A stretch of DNA of 64,000 bases from Streptomyces harbinensis (GTDB lineage Bacteria > Actinomycetota > Actinomycetes > Streptomycetales > Streptomycetaceae): assembly GCF_900116145.1 (NCBI RefSeq), contig NZ_FPAB01000002.1, positions 349,078 to 413,077 on the forward strand. Direction: 5' to 3'. A program made the translations under genes and the position numbers. Within the stretch, counting starts at the first letter, position 1, and every line of letters starts with the position of its first letter. This document shows, piece after piece, positions 51,113 to 60,102 of the stretch. The notes under the pieces were generated by a model, which worked only from the letters and a program-made list of their open reading frames with translations, ran no database searches and was not told the origin of the DNA.

Positions 51113-51199
51113 ATGACCGCGACGAGCCATCGTGCCCTGACGACCGAGGCAGCCCCCATGCCCGGTGCTCGTTGTCGGGGCCGAATGTGTGACCGCTGA
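51113..51199 (+). CDS. Candidate Cys/Met leader peptide (28 codons)
   Basis: An ATG-started frame of 28 codons lies in the metN leader. Its last part, from an inner ATG at 51158, reads MPGARCRGRMCDR and contains two Cys and two Met codons shortly before the stop. The frame overlaps the left arm (51175-51182) of a hairpin whose right arm is 51201-51209, an arrangement in which ribosome stalling could alter folding. Actinobacterial sulfur genes often have short Cys-ending leader peptides. No strong ribosome-binding site is seen, so this is tentative. Confidence 0.4.
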   Translation: MTATSHRALTTEAAPMPGARCRGRMCDR

Positions 51200-51384
51200 G
51201 GGCCCCCGAAGAGCCGTCTCGCGCCCCGAAGCGAACCCCGAAAGCCACCCGGCCGGCGACGATCCGCCCGGCCCCGGCCTCGCGCTCACCTCTCTCGTTG
51301 TCCCCGCGAAACCCCCGCGTGGACCTGCCCCGTGCCCGGCGCGCCCAGCCGCGCGCCCGGACACCCGACCGTGACGGGAACCCA

Positions 51385-52425
51385 GTGATCACGACCACGG
51401 ACCTCACCAAGGTCTACCACTCACGCGGCCGGGAGGTCACCGCGCTGGACGGCGTGAACCTCCACGTCCGGCCCGGTGAGGTCTTCGGCGTCATCGGCCA
51501 GAGCGGCGCCGGCAAATCCACCCTGATCCGCTGCGTCAACCTGCTGGAGCGCCCCACCTCCGGCACGGTCACCGTCGACGGCACCGACCTCACCGCCCTG
51601 GCCGGCCGGGGCAAGCGCGCCGGCCGCCCGCTGCGCGAGGCCCGCACCCGCATCGGCATGATCTTCCAGCACTTCAACCTGCTCTCCGCCCGCACCGTGC
51701 AGGGCAACATCGAGCTGCCGCTGGAGATCCTCGGCCTCACCCGCCGCGAACGCGCCCGCAAGGCCCTGGACCTTCTCGACCTCGTCGGCCTCGCCGACAA
51801 GGCCCGCGCCTACCCCACCCAGCTCTCCGGCGGCCAGAAGCAGCGCGTCGGCATCGCCCGCGCCCTGGCCGGCGACCCCAAGGTGCTGCTCTCGGACGAG
51901 GCGACCTCCGCACTCGACCCCGAGACCACCCGCTCCGTCCTCCAGCTGCTGCGCGACCTCAACCGGCAGCTCGGCCTGACCGTCCTCCTCATCACCCACG
52001 AGATGGACGTCGTCAAGACCGTCTGCGACTCCGCGGCCCTGATGCGCGACGGACGCATCGTGGAATCCGGCGTCGTCTCCGACCTGCTCGCCACCCCGGG
52101 CTCCACCCTCGCCGCCGAACTCTTCCCGCTCACCGGCACCGCCGGCACCGGCCGCACCCTGGTGGACATCACCTTCCACGGCGGCAGCGCCGGCCGGCCC
52201 GTCATCTCCCAGCTCGCCCGCGACCACGACATCGACGTGTCGATCCTCGGCGCCGCCATGGACACCGTCGGCGACGCCCAGGTCGGCCGGATGCGCATCG
52301 AACTGCCCGGGCGCCCCGAGGACAACGACCGGGCTCTGGCCTTCCTGCGCGCCCAGGGCCTGACCGTCGAGATACCCGGCGCAGCCGCCACCCCCGGCGT
52401 CGCGCTCAGCAAGGAAGGTGCCTGA
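51385..52425 (+). CDS. metN: Methionine ABC transporter ATP-binding protein
   Basis: A 346-aa ABC ATPase powering D/L-methionine uptake with MetI and MetQ. Walker A is GQSGAGKST, the signature is LSGGQKQRVGIARAL, Walker B is VLLSDEATSALD and the switch His is in LLITHEMDVV. The C-terminal 80-90 residues are the NIL domain, which binds methionine and shuts transport when it is plentiful. The GTG start at 51385 has GGGAA upstream; the frame stays open to 51298 but only this start matches the family. It overlaps metI by one base (TGATG). Confidence 0.95.
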   Translation: MITTTDLTKVYHSRGREVTALDGVNLHVRPGEVFGVIGQSGAGKSTLIRCVNLLERPTSGTVTVDGTDLTALAGRGKRAGRPLREARTRIGMIFQHFNLLSARTVQGNIELPLEILGLTRRERARKALDLLDLVGLADKARAYPTQLSGGQKQRVGIARALAGDPKVLLSDEATSALDPETTRSVLQLLRDLNRQLGLTVLLITHEMDVVKTVCDSAALMRDGRIVESGVVSDLLATPGSTLAAELFPLTGTAGTGRTLVDITFHGGSAGRPVISQLARDHDIDVSILGAAMDTVGDAQVGRMRIELPGRPEDNDRALAFLRAQGLTVEIPGAAATPGVALSKEGA

Positions 52426-53093
52426 TGGGCTGGGATCAGATGCGGCCCCTGCTGGAGCAGGGCACCATCGACACCCTCTACATGGTCGGCTGGTCCACCC
52501 TGATCGCCGCACTCGGCGGACTGCCCCTCGGCATCCTCCTGGTCCTCACCGACCGCGGCGGGCTGCTCGCCAACACCGTCGTCAACAAGGTCCTGGGCGC
52601 CGTCGTCAACGTCGGCCGCTCGCTGCCGTTCATCATCATGATGGTCGCCCTCATCCCCTTCACCCGCTGGGTGGTGGGCACCGCCTTCGGCCCCACGGCC
52701 GCCATCGTGCCGCTCGCCATCGGCGCCATCCCCTTCTTCGCCCGGCTGGTGGAGACCTCCGTGCGCGAGGTCGACCACGGCCTGGTCGAAGCCGCCCAGG
52801 CGATGGGCGGCGGCACCTGGACCGTCGTCCTCAAGGTGCTGCTGCCGCAGTCCCTGGCCTCCCTGGTCGCCGGCCTCACCACCACCGTGATCGCGCTCAT
52901 CGGCTACTCCGCCATGGCCGGCGCGGTCGGCGGCGGCGGCCTGGGCACCCTCGCCCTCACCTACGGCCACCAGCGGTTCGAGACCGACTTCATGTACATC
53001 ATCCTCGCGGTGATCGTCGTGATCGTCACCATCGTGCAATTGCTGGGCGACGGCGTCGTCCGCCTGCTCACCCGCCGCAAGCGCACCGGCTGA
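52425..53093 (+). CDS. metI: Methionine ABC transporter permease
   Basis: A 222-aa membrane permease with five or six helices. The EAA loop that docks with MetN is EAAQAMGGGTWTVVLKVLLP (residues about 123-142), and GYSAMAGAVGGGGLGTLAL is a hallmark of MetI proteins. Its start overlaps the metN stop, so the subunits are coupled. The metQ gene follows after about 85 nt. Confidence 0.95.
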   Translation: MGWDQMRPLLEQGTIDTLYMVGWSTLIAALGGLPLGILLVLTDRGGLLANTVVNKVLGAVVNVGRSLPFIIMMVALIPFTRWVVGTAFGPTAAIVPLAIGAIPFFARLVETSVREVDHGLVEAAQAMGGGTWTVVLKVLLPQSLASLVAGLTTTVIALIGYSAMAGAVGGGGLGTLALTYGHQRFETDFMYIILAVIVVIVTIVQLLGDGVVRLLTRRKRTG

Positions 53094-53178
53094 CCGGCCG
53101 CCGGACCGGCCGGCCCCACAGACCCCCGGCACCCCCGGGCCCATGAGAAATACCCGCAGTCATCGAAAGGCACTTTTC

Positions 53179-54042
53179 GTGCGTACTCACCTCCGTACCG
53201 CCACCCTCGTGGCCTCCGCAGCCGCCCTCACCCTGAGCCTGGCCGCCTGCGGCACCGACTCCGACCCGAACAGCGGCGACGACGCCGGCTCCTCCGCCGG
53301 CGACAGCCAGCAGATCACCGTCGCGGCCAGCCCCAACCCGCACGCCCAGATCCTCGACTTCGTCCGGGACAACCTCGCCGAGGACGCCGGTCTCAGCCTG
53401 ACCGTGCAGGAGTTCAGCGACTACGTGCTGCCCAACACCGCCGTCGACAGCGGTGAGGTGGACGCCAACTTCTTCCAGCACCAGCCCTACCTGGACGACT
53501 TCAACGCCAACCACAGCACCGACATCGTCCCGGTCGTCAACGTGCACCTGGAACCGCTCGGCCTCTACTCCAAGTCCCTGGACAGCCTGGACGGCCTCAC
53601 CGAAGGCTCCACCATCGCCATCCCGGACGACGCCAGCAACGGCGGCCGGGCCCTCCAGCTCCTCGCCCAGAACGACGTCATCGAGCTGAAGGACGGCGTC
53701 GGTGCCAATGCCGTCCTCGGCGACATCACCGACGACCGCGGCATCACGTTCACCGAACTGGAGGCCGCCAGCCTCCCGCGCGCCCTGGACGACTTCGACG
53801 CCGCCATCGTCAACGGGAACTACGCCCTGGAGGTCGGCCTCTCCCCGGACGAGGACGCCATCGCCCTGGAAGAGGCCGAGGGCAACCCGTACGCCAACTT
53901 CCTCGCCGTCAAGGCGGGCAACGAGGACGACCCGGCCGTGCAGACCCTCGCCCGGCTGCTGAACTCCGACGAGGTCAAGCAGTTCATCGAGGACACCTAC
54001 CCCGGCTCCGTCATCCCCGCGTTCGGCACCCCCGGAGCCTGA
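53179..54042 (+). CDS. metQ: Methionine ABC transporter substrate-binding lipoprotein
   Basis: A 287-aa NlpA/MetQ-family lipoprotein. With the GTG start at 53179 (GAAAGG nine nt upstream) the lipobox LAAC places the acylated Cys at residue 24, followed by a Gly/Ser/Asp-rich tether. Family motifs include VAASPNPHAQILDFV, DANFFQHQPYLDDF and AIVNGNYALEVGL, which shape the methionine pocket. It captures methionine outside the membrane for MetNI. A longer frame to 53143 would push the signal peptide away from the N-terminus. A hairpin terminator follows. Confidence 0.95.
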   Translation: MRTHLRTATLVASAAALTLSLAACGTDSDPNSGDDAGSSAGDSQQITVAASPNPHAQILDFVRDNLAEDAGLSLTVQEFSDYVLPNTAVDSGEVDANFFQHQPYLDDFNANHSTDIVPVVNVHLEPLGLYSKSLDSLDGLTEGSTIAIPDDASNGGRALQLLAQNDVIELKDGVGANAVLGDITDDRGITFTELEAASLPRALDDFDAAIVNGNYALEVGLSPDEDAIALEEAEGNPYANFLAVKAGNEDDPAVQTLARLLNSDEVKQFIEDTYPGSVIPAFGTPGA

Positions 54043-54072
54043 CCTCCCCCAGCGGCACACCACCCACGCACA

Positions 54073-54103
54073 CCGGGCCCCCGGCACCCCTGCCGGGGCC
54101 CGG
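54073..54103. terminator. Terminator after metQ
   Basis: The arms 54073-54086 and 54091-54103 pair with a single bulged C around the loop CCCC, 30 nt past the metQ stop. Confidence 0.8.
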
Positions 54104-54164
54104 CGCTGCACGAACGGGCTGGATACTGCATGCTGTCCCCTCGGACCCCAGCATGGAGCGGCGC

Positions 54165-54752
54165 ATGACATCCCACTTCCCCGACATCTCCATCAGCACG
54201 GAACGCCTCGTGCTGCGCCCCTTCGAGGAAGCCGACATCCCGCCGCTCACCGACATGATGAACGACGAGCTGACCGCCGCCTGGACCAATGTCCCCACCC
54301 CGTACACCCGGCGCGACGCCCACGAGTGGATCGTCAGACGGGCCCCCGCCGAACGCCGCACCGGCCGCGGCATCGTCTTCGCCGTCACCGAACACCTGAC
54401 CCAGCGGCTGGTCGGCAGCGCCCACCTGATGAACACCGACTGGCGCAACCGCAGCACCGAGATCGGCTACATCATCGGCCCCTGGGCCCGCGGCGAGGGC
54501 TACGCCGCCGAGACCGTCCTCGCCGTCGCCCAGTGGCTCTTCCGCGACCAGCGCTTCGAACGCCTCGAACTGCGCACCGCGGCCGGCAACACCGCCTCCC
54601 AGCAGGTCGCTCAGAAGGCCGGCTGCGTCAGCGAGGGGGTCCTGCGCAACGCCCGGATAGTGCGCTCGCGGACCGAGGACGGTGGCTGGACGGACATCCG
54701 TACCGACACCATCGTGTGGAGCCTCCTCCCCGAGGACCTGGAAGACCGCTGA
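54165..54752 (+). CDS. GNAT acetyltransferase, RimJ/RimL-like
   Basis: A 195-aa acetyltransferase of the ribosomal-protein Ser/Ala acetyltransferase type: ISTERLVLRPFEEADIPPL at the start, GSAHLMNTDWRNRSTEIGY, the acetyl-CoA motif GPWARGEGYAAETVLAVAQW and the strand FERLELRTAAGNTASQQVA. The second ATG (54165) was chosen because GGAG lies five nt upstream, overlapping the first ATG (54153). The acceptor substrate is unknown. The cobalamin methyltransferase gene follows 65 nt later on the same strand. Confidence 0.88.
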   Translation: MTSHFPDISISTERLVLRPFEEADIPPLTDMMNDELTAAWTNVPTPYTRRDAHEWIVRRAPAERRTGRGIVFAVTEHLTQRLVGSAHLMNTDWRNRSTEIGYIIGPWARGEGYAAETVLAVAQWLFRDQRFERLELRTAAGNTASQQVAQKAGCVSEGVLRNARIVRSRTEDGGWTDIRTDTIVWSLLPEDLEDR

Positions 54753-54817
54753 ACCGCTGGTCACGCGCGGTAGGCTCAGCGGGAATCCCCTCGTGACGAG
54801 TCCAGGAGCTTCCGTAC

Positions 54818-56050
54818 ATGGCTGACCGCGTCACCGTGATCGGATGGGACGGCAGCCCGCTGACCCCGGGCGCACGTGCCGCACTGAGCGCCGCCACCCT
54901 GGTCGCGGGCGCCCCCCGGCATCTCGTCCTGCCCGATATCCCCGCGGGTGCCGAACGGGTCCAGCTCGGCAGCCTCCGCCTCGCGGCCGGCCGGATCGCC
55001 GCCCACCGGGGCACCGCGGTCGTCCTGGCCGACGGCGACCCCGGCTTCTTCGGCGTGGTCCGCACCCTGCGCGACCTCGAACACGGCCTGGAGGTCGAGG
55101 TCATGCCGGCCGTCTCCGCCGTCGCGGCCGGCTTCGCGCGGGCCGGCATGCCCTGGGACGACGCCCGCATCGTCACCGCCCAGCAACGCACCCTGCGCCG
55201 CGCCGTCAACGTCTGCCGCGCCCACCCCAAGGTCGCCGTCCTCACCTCACCCGGCGCCGGGCCCGCCGAGATCGCGCTGCTCCTCGGCGACGTGCACCGG
55301 ACGTTCGTCATCTGCGAGGCGCTGGGCACCGACCGGGAACGGGTGTCCGTGCTCACCTCGGACAAGGTCGCCCGGCACACCTGGACCGACCCCAATCTGG
55401 TCATCGTGGTGGGCGGAACGGGCGGCGGAGCCACCGCCGCCCCCGGCGGCGGCACGGGGGAGAGCTGGCTCGCGGGACTGGACCCGGCCGCCGCCGTCGA
55501 ACCGCGCGGCTGGGGTCTCGACCCGGCCGCGTACCAGCAGAACCCCCTGCCGGCCCCGGGGCGCACCCCGCACCTGCGCGCCCTGGAACTGGCCGTGCTC
55601 GGCCCGCGCCCCGGCGACCTCGTCTGGGACATCGGCGCGGGCAGCGGGCTGGCCGCCCTGGAGGCGGCCCGGCACGGGGCGGCCGTCATCGCCGTGGACC
55701 GGGACGCCGAGGCGTGCGCGGTCGCCGGGGCCACCGCCCGGCGGTACGGGGTGCAACTGCACGTGGTGCACGGCGTCGCCCCGCAGGTGCTGGCGTCCCT
55801 GCCGGAGCCGGACGTGGTCCGGGTCGGGGGCGGCGGCGACCGGACGCTCGTGGCGTGCGCCGATCGCCGGCCGCAGCGGATCGTCACCCACGCCATGACG
55901 CGGGATCAGGCGGAGGCCGCGGGGCGGGTACTGGCCGGGGCGGGGTACACGGTGCGCTGCACGCTCCTGCAATCGGTGGAACTGGAGACCCAGGAGTGGT
56001 CGGAACAGGGGCGTTCCGTCGTCTTCCTGTTGGCCGGAAGCCGTCTGTGA
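54818..56050 (+). CDS. cobL: Precorrin-6Y C5,15-methyltransferase (decarboxylating), CbiE-CbiT fusion
   Basis: A 410-aa two-domain enzyme of cobalamin synthesis that methylates C5 and C15 of the corrin ring and decarboxylates the C12 acetate. Residues 1-200 are CbiE-like (tetrapyrrole methylase: VTVIGWDGSPLTPGAR, LADGDPGFFGV, VMPAVSAVAAGFARAG). Residues about 235-405 are CbiT-like (class I SAM methyltransferase: VWDIGAGSGLAALEAAR). AGGAG precedes the ATG, and TAGGCT (54770) is a likely -10. It opens the window's small cobalamin cluster; the other corrin-ring genes must be elsewhere. Confidence 0.94.
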   Translation: MADRVTVIGWDGSPLTPGARAALSAATLVAGAPRHLVLPDIPAGAERVQLGSLRLAAGRIAAHRGTAVVLADGDPGFFGVVRTLRDLEHGLEVEVMPAVSAVAAGFARAGMPWDDARIVTAQQRTLRRAVNVCRAHPKVAVLTSPGAGPAEIALLLGDVHRTFVICEALGTDRERVSVLTSDKVARHTWTDPNLVIVVGGTGGGATAAPGGGTGESWLAGLDPAAAVEPRGWGLDPAAYQQNPLPAPGRTPHLRALELAVLGPRPGDLVWDIGAGSGLAALEAARHGAAVIAVDRDAEACAVAGATARRYGVQLHVVHGVAPQVLASLPEPDVVRVGGGGDRTLVACADRRPQRIVTHAMTRDQAEAAGRVLAGAGYTVRCTLLQSVELETQEWSEQGRSVVFLLAGSRL

Positions 56051-56236
56051 CCAGCGGAGAGACAAACCCGGACCATCCCGGGCCACTCGTACGACCCATG
56101 ACCGGGGGCGGGTGCGGGCAGCGGTAGGCTGGTGGATCGTTGTGCCGTCGGCCGGACTTGATGATTCATCCGCCGATGTCCGGATCCATCCGGCGACACA
56201 ACCCGGCAGAGCACGACCGATGGGCGAGGGGTACGC

Positions 56237-59200
56237 ATGACGGACACCGGCCGGATCCCGGAGGAGGGGGAGCCGGAGCACGGCTTTCCCTTCACGGTTC
56301 AGGCGGACGATGTCATCGAGGGCGAAGAGGAAGATCTGCTGATGCCGGGGGCGCACGTCGCCTGGGGTGACGCGGCCCCCACCCCGCAGCCGATCACGCC
56401 GGCGGCTCCGAGACCGGCCCAGCTGGCCCCCCTGTTCCCCGCGCCGCGCACGGCGGGCGCTCCCGCCGCCCCGCAGCCGGGCCCGACACCATCGGCCGCC
56501 GCCCCGGTGCCCGCTCCGGCCCGGGCGGTGCCCGCTTCCGGTGCGGCACCCGCGTCTGCTCCGGCTCCGGGTGTGACGTCCGCGCCTGGTGCTGCTGCGG
56601 GTGTGACGCCCACGCCCGCGCCTGCTCCGGGTGTGACGCCCGCGCCCGCGCCTGCTCCCGGTGTGACGCCCGCGCCCAGTGCCGCTCCCGGCCCGGTGCC
56701 CGCGGGGCCCGGCGCCGGTCCCGCCGTACCGGCGGAGACCAGCCCCGCGCCCGCGCCCACGCCCGGGCCTGTGCCGCCCCCCGCCGCAGCTGCGGCGACC
56801 GGGCCCGCCCCTGCGGGCGGGCCGGAGACCCCCGGTGACCAGGCCGGTCCGGACGCGCAGGGCCCGGCCGAGGCCCCGGGCGCCCCCGAGACCCAGGGGA
56901 CGCCCGCCACTGCGGGCGGAGAGGCCGGCCCGCAGGGCGCCGACGCCCCCGCAGGACCGGCGGCGGTACCGCCGCACGGCGCGTCCGCGCAGCCCGCGCC
57001 CGGCCCCGCGACCGCTGCCGTGGCGGCGCCCGTTCCCGCGGAGGCCGACCCGGCCCTGGCAGCCGCTGCCGGACAGCCGGCCGCCGGCCCCGCGCCCGCA
57101 GGAGCCGTTCCCGCACCCCCGGCCCCGGGGCCCGATGCTCCCGCAGCCCCCGTTCCCGCCGCCGGTGTGACGGCCGCTCCCGTCCCGCAGCAGGCCGCGC
57201 CCGCCGTCGACGCCGCCCAGCCGGCCCCCGGTGGGCCCGCCGGCCCCCAGGCAACCACCGCCGCCCAGGGCGCCGTTCCCGCCCAGCCGGTGGCCGAGGC
57301 CGGCGACCCGGCCGCCGCGGGCCCGCCGCGGACAGCGGAGGAACAGGCCACGGGTGCGGCTGTGACCGCTGCCGCGACGGGCGCGGACGAGGCGGCTCAG
57401 GAGACCACCCCGGCGGCGGAAGCGGGACCGGCGGCGGATGTTCCGGCTCCGCCGGTCGCCGATGCCACCCGGGGCGCGGCCGTCCCGGAGACCACCCCCG
57501 CCCACCCGACCGTTGCGGACGGCCCGGCCGACGCCCCTGCCGGGCCGGCGGACGGCGCGGCTGCCGCCGCCCCCGAGGCGGCGGGAGACGCCCCGCAGCC
57601 GGCCGCCGCCACCGGCGAGGGCCCGGCCCCAGCGCCCGCCGCCGCCCCGGCGGATGCTCCCGCCGACGCGGAGCCAGCCGGCACACCCGTACCGGCGCCC
57701 GCGCCCCCGCCGTCCGACGGCCAGGACGCGCCGCCCGTACCCGGCGCCGCGCCCGCGAACGCCGTCCCCGACTCCGCCGGGGCGGCGGCCACCGGCCCGG
57801 CCCCCGACCGGACGGCAGCGGAAGCCGCCGCCTCCGGCGCTGCCTCCGCGGCTCCCAGCACCCCGGCGGTCCCGGCCGAGGGCGCGGACGGTGCGGCCCC
57901 CGTCGCCCCGGACGGCGCCCCGGCGGCTGCCGCCACCGCGAGCGTCCCGGCCGAGGGTGCGGACGGCGCGGCTCCCGTGCCGGCTCCTGCCACCCCGGAC
58001 GGCGCCCCGGCGGCTGCCCCCGCCGAGGGCGCGGACGGCGCGGCCCCTGTCCCGGCTCCTGCCACCCCGGACGGTGCCCCGGAGGCTCCCGGCGCCGCGA
58101 GCGTCCCGGCCCCCGGCGCAGACGGCGCGGCCCCCGCCCCGGCGCCCGCCGCCTCCGGCGAGGCGACACCCGCCGCCTCCGGCGAGGCGACACCCGCCGC
58201 CGCCCCGTCCACTGCCGGTGCCGTCTCCATAACGCCCGCCCCGGCCGGCGCGCCCTCGGCCGCCGCCGTCCCCCCGGCGGCGGAGGCCGCCGCCGTGCAC
58301 CGGCTCATGCGCGAGCCCCGCGACGTACGGGACGGCTTCCTGCCCGACCCCATCCCGCACGAAGTCCTCCTGCGCGTCCTGGAGTCCGCGCACACCGCGC
58401 CCACCTCCGGGCACGCCCAGCCCTGGGACTTCGTGATCATCCGGTCCGCCGAGACCCGCACCCAGGTGCACGAACTCGCCGTCCGGCAGCACGACGCGTA
58501 CGCCAAGTCCCTCCCGAAGGGCCGCGCCAAGCAGTTCAAGGAACTGAAGACCGACGCGATCCTGCGCACCCCCGTCAACATCGTGGTGACCGCCGACCCC
58601 ACCCGGGGCGGCCGGCACGCCACCCACCCGCAGCAGCGGCCCCAGCTCGCCCCCTACTCCTCCGCGCTCGCCGTCGAGAACCTGTGGCTCGCCGCCCGGG
58701 CCGAGGGCCTCGGCGTCGGCTGGGTCAGCTTCTACGACGAGCGGGAACTCGTCCGCACTCTCGACCTCCCCGAACACCTGGAGATCGTGGCCTATCTGTG
58801 CATCGGCTACGTCGACGCGTTCGCCGAGGAGACCGAGCCCGTGCCGGCCGGACCCGCCCGGCAGCGTCCGCTGTCCTGGGTGGTGCACGACGAGGCGTAC
58901 GGCCGCCGCGCGCTGCCCGGTGCCGAGCCGCACGATCTGCTCACCGAGACCCTGGAGGACATCCGCCCGCTCGACGCCCAGGCGCTGGCCGAGGCGTGGG
59001 AGCGGCAGAAGCGGATGACGAAGCCCGCCGGGGCCCTCGGTGCCCTGGAGGTCATCTCCGCCCAGCTGTGCGGCCTCTCCCGGCGCTGCCCGCCGCCGCT
59101 GCCCGAGCCGGCCGCCGTCGCGGTGTTCGCCGGCGACCACGGGGTGCACGCCCAGGGCGTCACCCCCTGGCCGCAGGAGGTCACCGGCCAGATGGTCGCC

Positions 59201-59989
59201 AACTTCCTCGGCGGGGGAGCGGTGTGCAACGCCTTCGCCCAGCAGGTCGGCGCCGAGGTCTGCGTCATCGACGTCGGCGTCAAGGGCGAACTGCCCGGCC
59301 AGCCCGGCCTGATGCCCCGCAAGGTACGGGCCGGCACCGGCGACATCACCGCAGGCCCCGCCATGAGCCGCGAAGAGGCCCTGCGTGCCGTGGAGGTCGG
59401 CATCGAGACCGCCCGCGACCTGGTGGCGGCCGGCAACCGCGCGCTGCTCACCGGGGAGATGGGCATCGCCAACACCACCGTGGCCGCCGGGCTGATCGCC
59501 GTCTTCACCGGCTCCGAGCCGGCCGAGGTCACCGGCCGGGGCACCGGCGTGGACGACGACACCCACGTCCGCAAGATCGACGTGGTCCGCCGCGCCCTGC
59601 AACGGCACCAGCCCGACGCCGCCGACCCCATCGGGGTGCTCGCGGCCGTCGGCGGCCTGGAGCACGCCGCGCTCACCGGGTTCATCCTCGGCGGCGCCTC
59701 GCTGCGCGTCCCGGTGATCCTGGACGGGGTCAGCGCCGGAGCGGCGGCGCTCACCGCGCGCGCCATCGCGCCCGAGGCCGTCTCGGTGTGCGTCGCCGGC
59801 CACCGCAGCGCCGAACCGGGCCACATGGCCGCGCTGACCGCGCTCGGCCTGCGCCCGCTCGTCGACCTGGACCTGCGGCTCGGCGAGGGCACCGGGGCGC
59901 TGCTGGCGCTCCCGGTGGTGCAGAGCGCCGCCCGCGCCATGCGGGAGGTCGCCACCTTCGACGCGGCAGGCGTCAGCGACAAGAACTGA
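56237..59989 (+). CDS. cobT: BluB-CobT fusion with a long Pro/Ala-rich N-terminal region
   Basis: A 1250-aa protein. Residues 1-45 are acidic and ordered-looking (EHGFPFTVQADDVIEGEEED). About 45-685 is low-complexity Pro/Ala/Gly sequence with Asp/Glu and tandem repeats. Residues about 690-900 form a BluB-type flavin enzyme that turns FMN into 5,6-dimethylbenzimidazole (REPRDVRDGFLPDP, APTSGHAQPWDFVI, GLGVGWVSFYDE). Residues about 905-1245 are CobT, which joins dimethylbenzimidazole to nicotinate mononucleotide (VFAGDHGVHAQGVTPWP; catalytic Glu in LRLGEGTGALLAL). Making and activating the lower ligand in one chain avoids losing DMB. GAGGGG precedes the ATG, and TAGGCT (56125) is a probable -10. 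The unstructured region is the odd part. Confidence 0.92.
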   Translation: MTDTGRIPEEGEPEHGFPFTVQADDVIEGEEEDLLMPGAHVAWGDAAPTPQPITPAAPRPAQLAPLFPAPRTAGAPAAPQPGPTPSAAAPVPAPARAVPASGAAPASAPAPGVTSAPGAAAGVTPTPAPAPGVTPAPAPAPGVTPAPSAAPGPVPAGPGAGPAVPAETSPAPAPTPGPVPPPAAAAATGPAPAGGPETPGDQAGPDAQGPAEAPGAPETQGTPATAGGEAGPQGADAPAGPAAVPPHGASAQPAPGPATAAVAAPVPAEADPALAAAAGQPAAGPAPAGAVPAPPAPGPDAPAAPVPAAGVTAAPVPQQAAPAVDAAQPAPGGPAGPQATTAAQGAVPAQPVAEAGDPAAAGPPRTAEEQATGAAVTAAATGADEAAQETTPAAEAGPAADVPAPPVADATRGAAVPETTPAHPTVADGPADAPAGPADGAAAAAPEAAGDAPQPAAATGEGPAPAPAAAPADAPADAEPAGTPVPAPAPPPSDGQDAPPVPGAAPANAVPDSAGAAATGPAPDRTAAEAAASGAASAAPSTPAVPAEGADGAAPVAPDGAPAAAATASVPAEGADGAAPVPAPATPDGAPAAAPAEGADGAAPVPAPATPDGAPEAPGAASVPAPGADGAAPAPAPAASGEATPAASGEATPAAAPSTAGAVSITPAPAGAPSAAAVPPAAEAAAVHRLMREPRDVRDGFLPDPIPHEVLLRVLESAHTAPTSGHAQPWDFVIIRSAETRTQVHELAVRQHDAYAKSLPKGRAKQFKELKTDAILRTPVNIVVTADPTRGGRHATHPQQRPQLAPYSSALAVENLWLAARAEGLGVGWVSFYDERELVRTLDLPEHLEIVAYLCIGYVDAFAEETEPVPAGPARQRPLSWVVHDEAYGRRALPGAEPHDLLTETLEDIRPLDAQALAEAWERQKRMTKPAGALGALEVISAQLCGLSRRCPPPLPEPAAVAVFAGDHGVHAQGVTPWPQEVTGQMVANFLGGGAVCNAFAQQVGAEVCVIDVGVKGELPGQPGLMPRKVRAGTGDITAGPAMSREEALRAVEVGIETARDLVAAGNRALLTGEMGIANTTVAAGLIAVFTGSEPAEVTGRGTGVDDDTHVRKIDVVRRALQRHQPDAADPIGVLAAVGGLEHAALTGFILGGASLRVPVILDGVSAGAAALTARAIAPEAVSVCVAGHRSAEPGHMAALTALGLRPLVDLDLRLGEGTGALLALPVVQSAARAMREVATFDAAGVSDKN
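56570..56689 (+). repeat. Four 30-bp tandem repeats in the bluB-cobT linker
   Basis: Units start at 56570, 56600, 56630 and 56660, each 30 bp, encoding GVT(S/P)-(A/T)-P-rich decapeptides ending in PG or AG. Units two to four are nearly identical, so repeat number is likely to vary between strains. Confidence 0.9.
58148..58195 (+). repeat. Perfect 24-bp tandem duplication in the same linker
   Basis: Two identical 24-bp units (58148-58171, 58172-58195) encode AASGEATP twice. They lie close to the linker's end, just before the BluB domain. Confidence 0.92.
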
Positions 59990-60102
59990 GAACCGTACTG
60001 TGTGGGGGTGGCGCCCGGGCACCCGGCCCGGCCGCCGCCCGCCCCCGGCCGCTCCAGCGTCGCAGCGGCGCCCCCGCTCGTCCATCAGGAGCCGCGCCAC
60101 CC

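Noticed and set aside
51100..51384. SAM riboswitch before metN
   Set aside because: The conserved core of the common SAM classes, including a GCAACC-type stretch after a GC-rich stem, is not present; a leader peptide fits better.
56051..56236. Cobalamin riboswitch before bluB-cobT
   Set aside because: No B12-box-like GCCACTG sequence or plausible core was seen in this short spacer.
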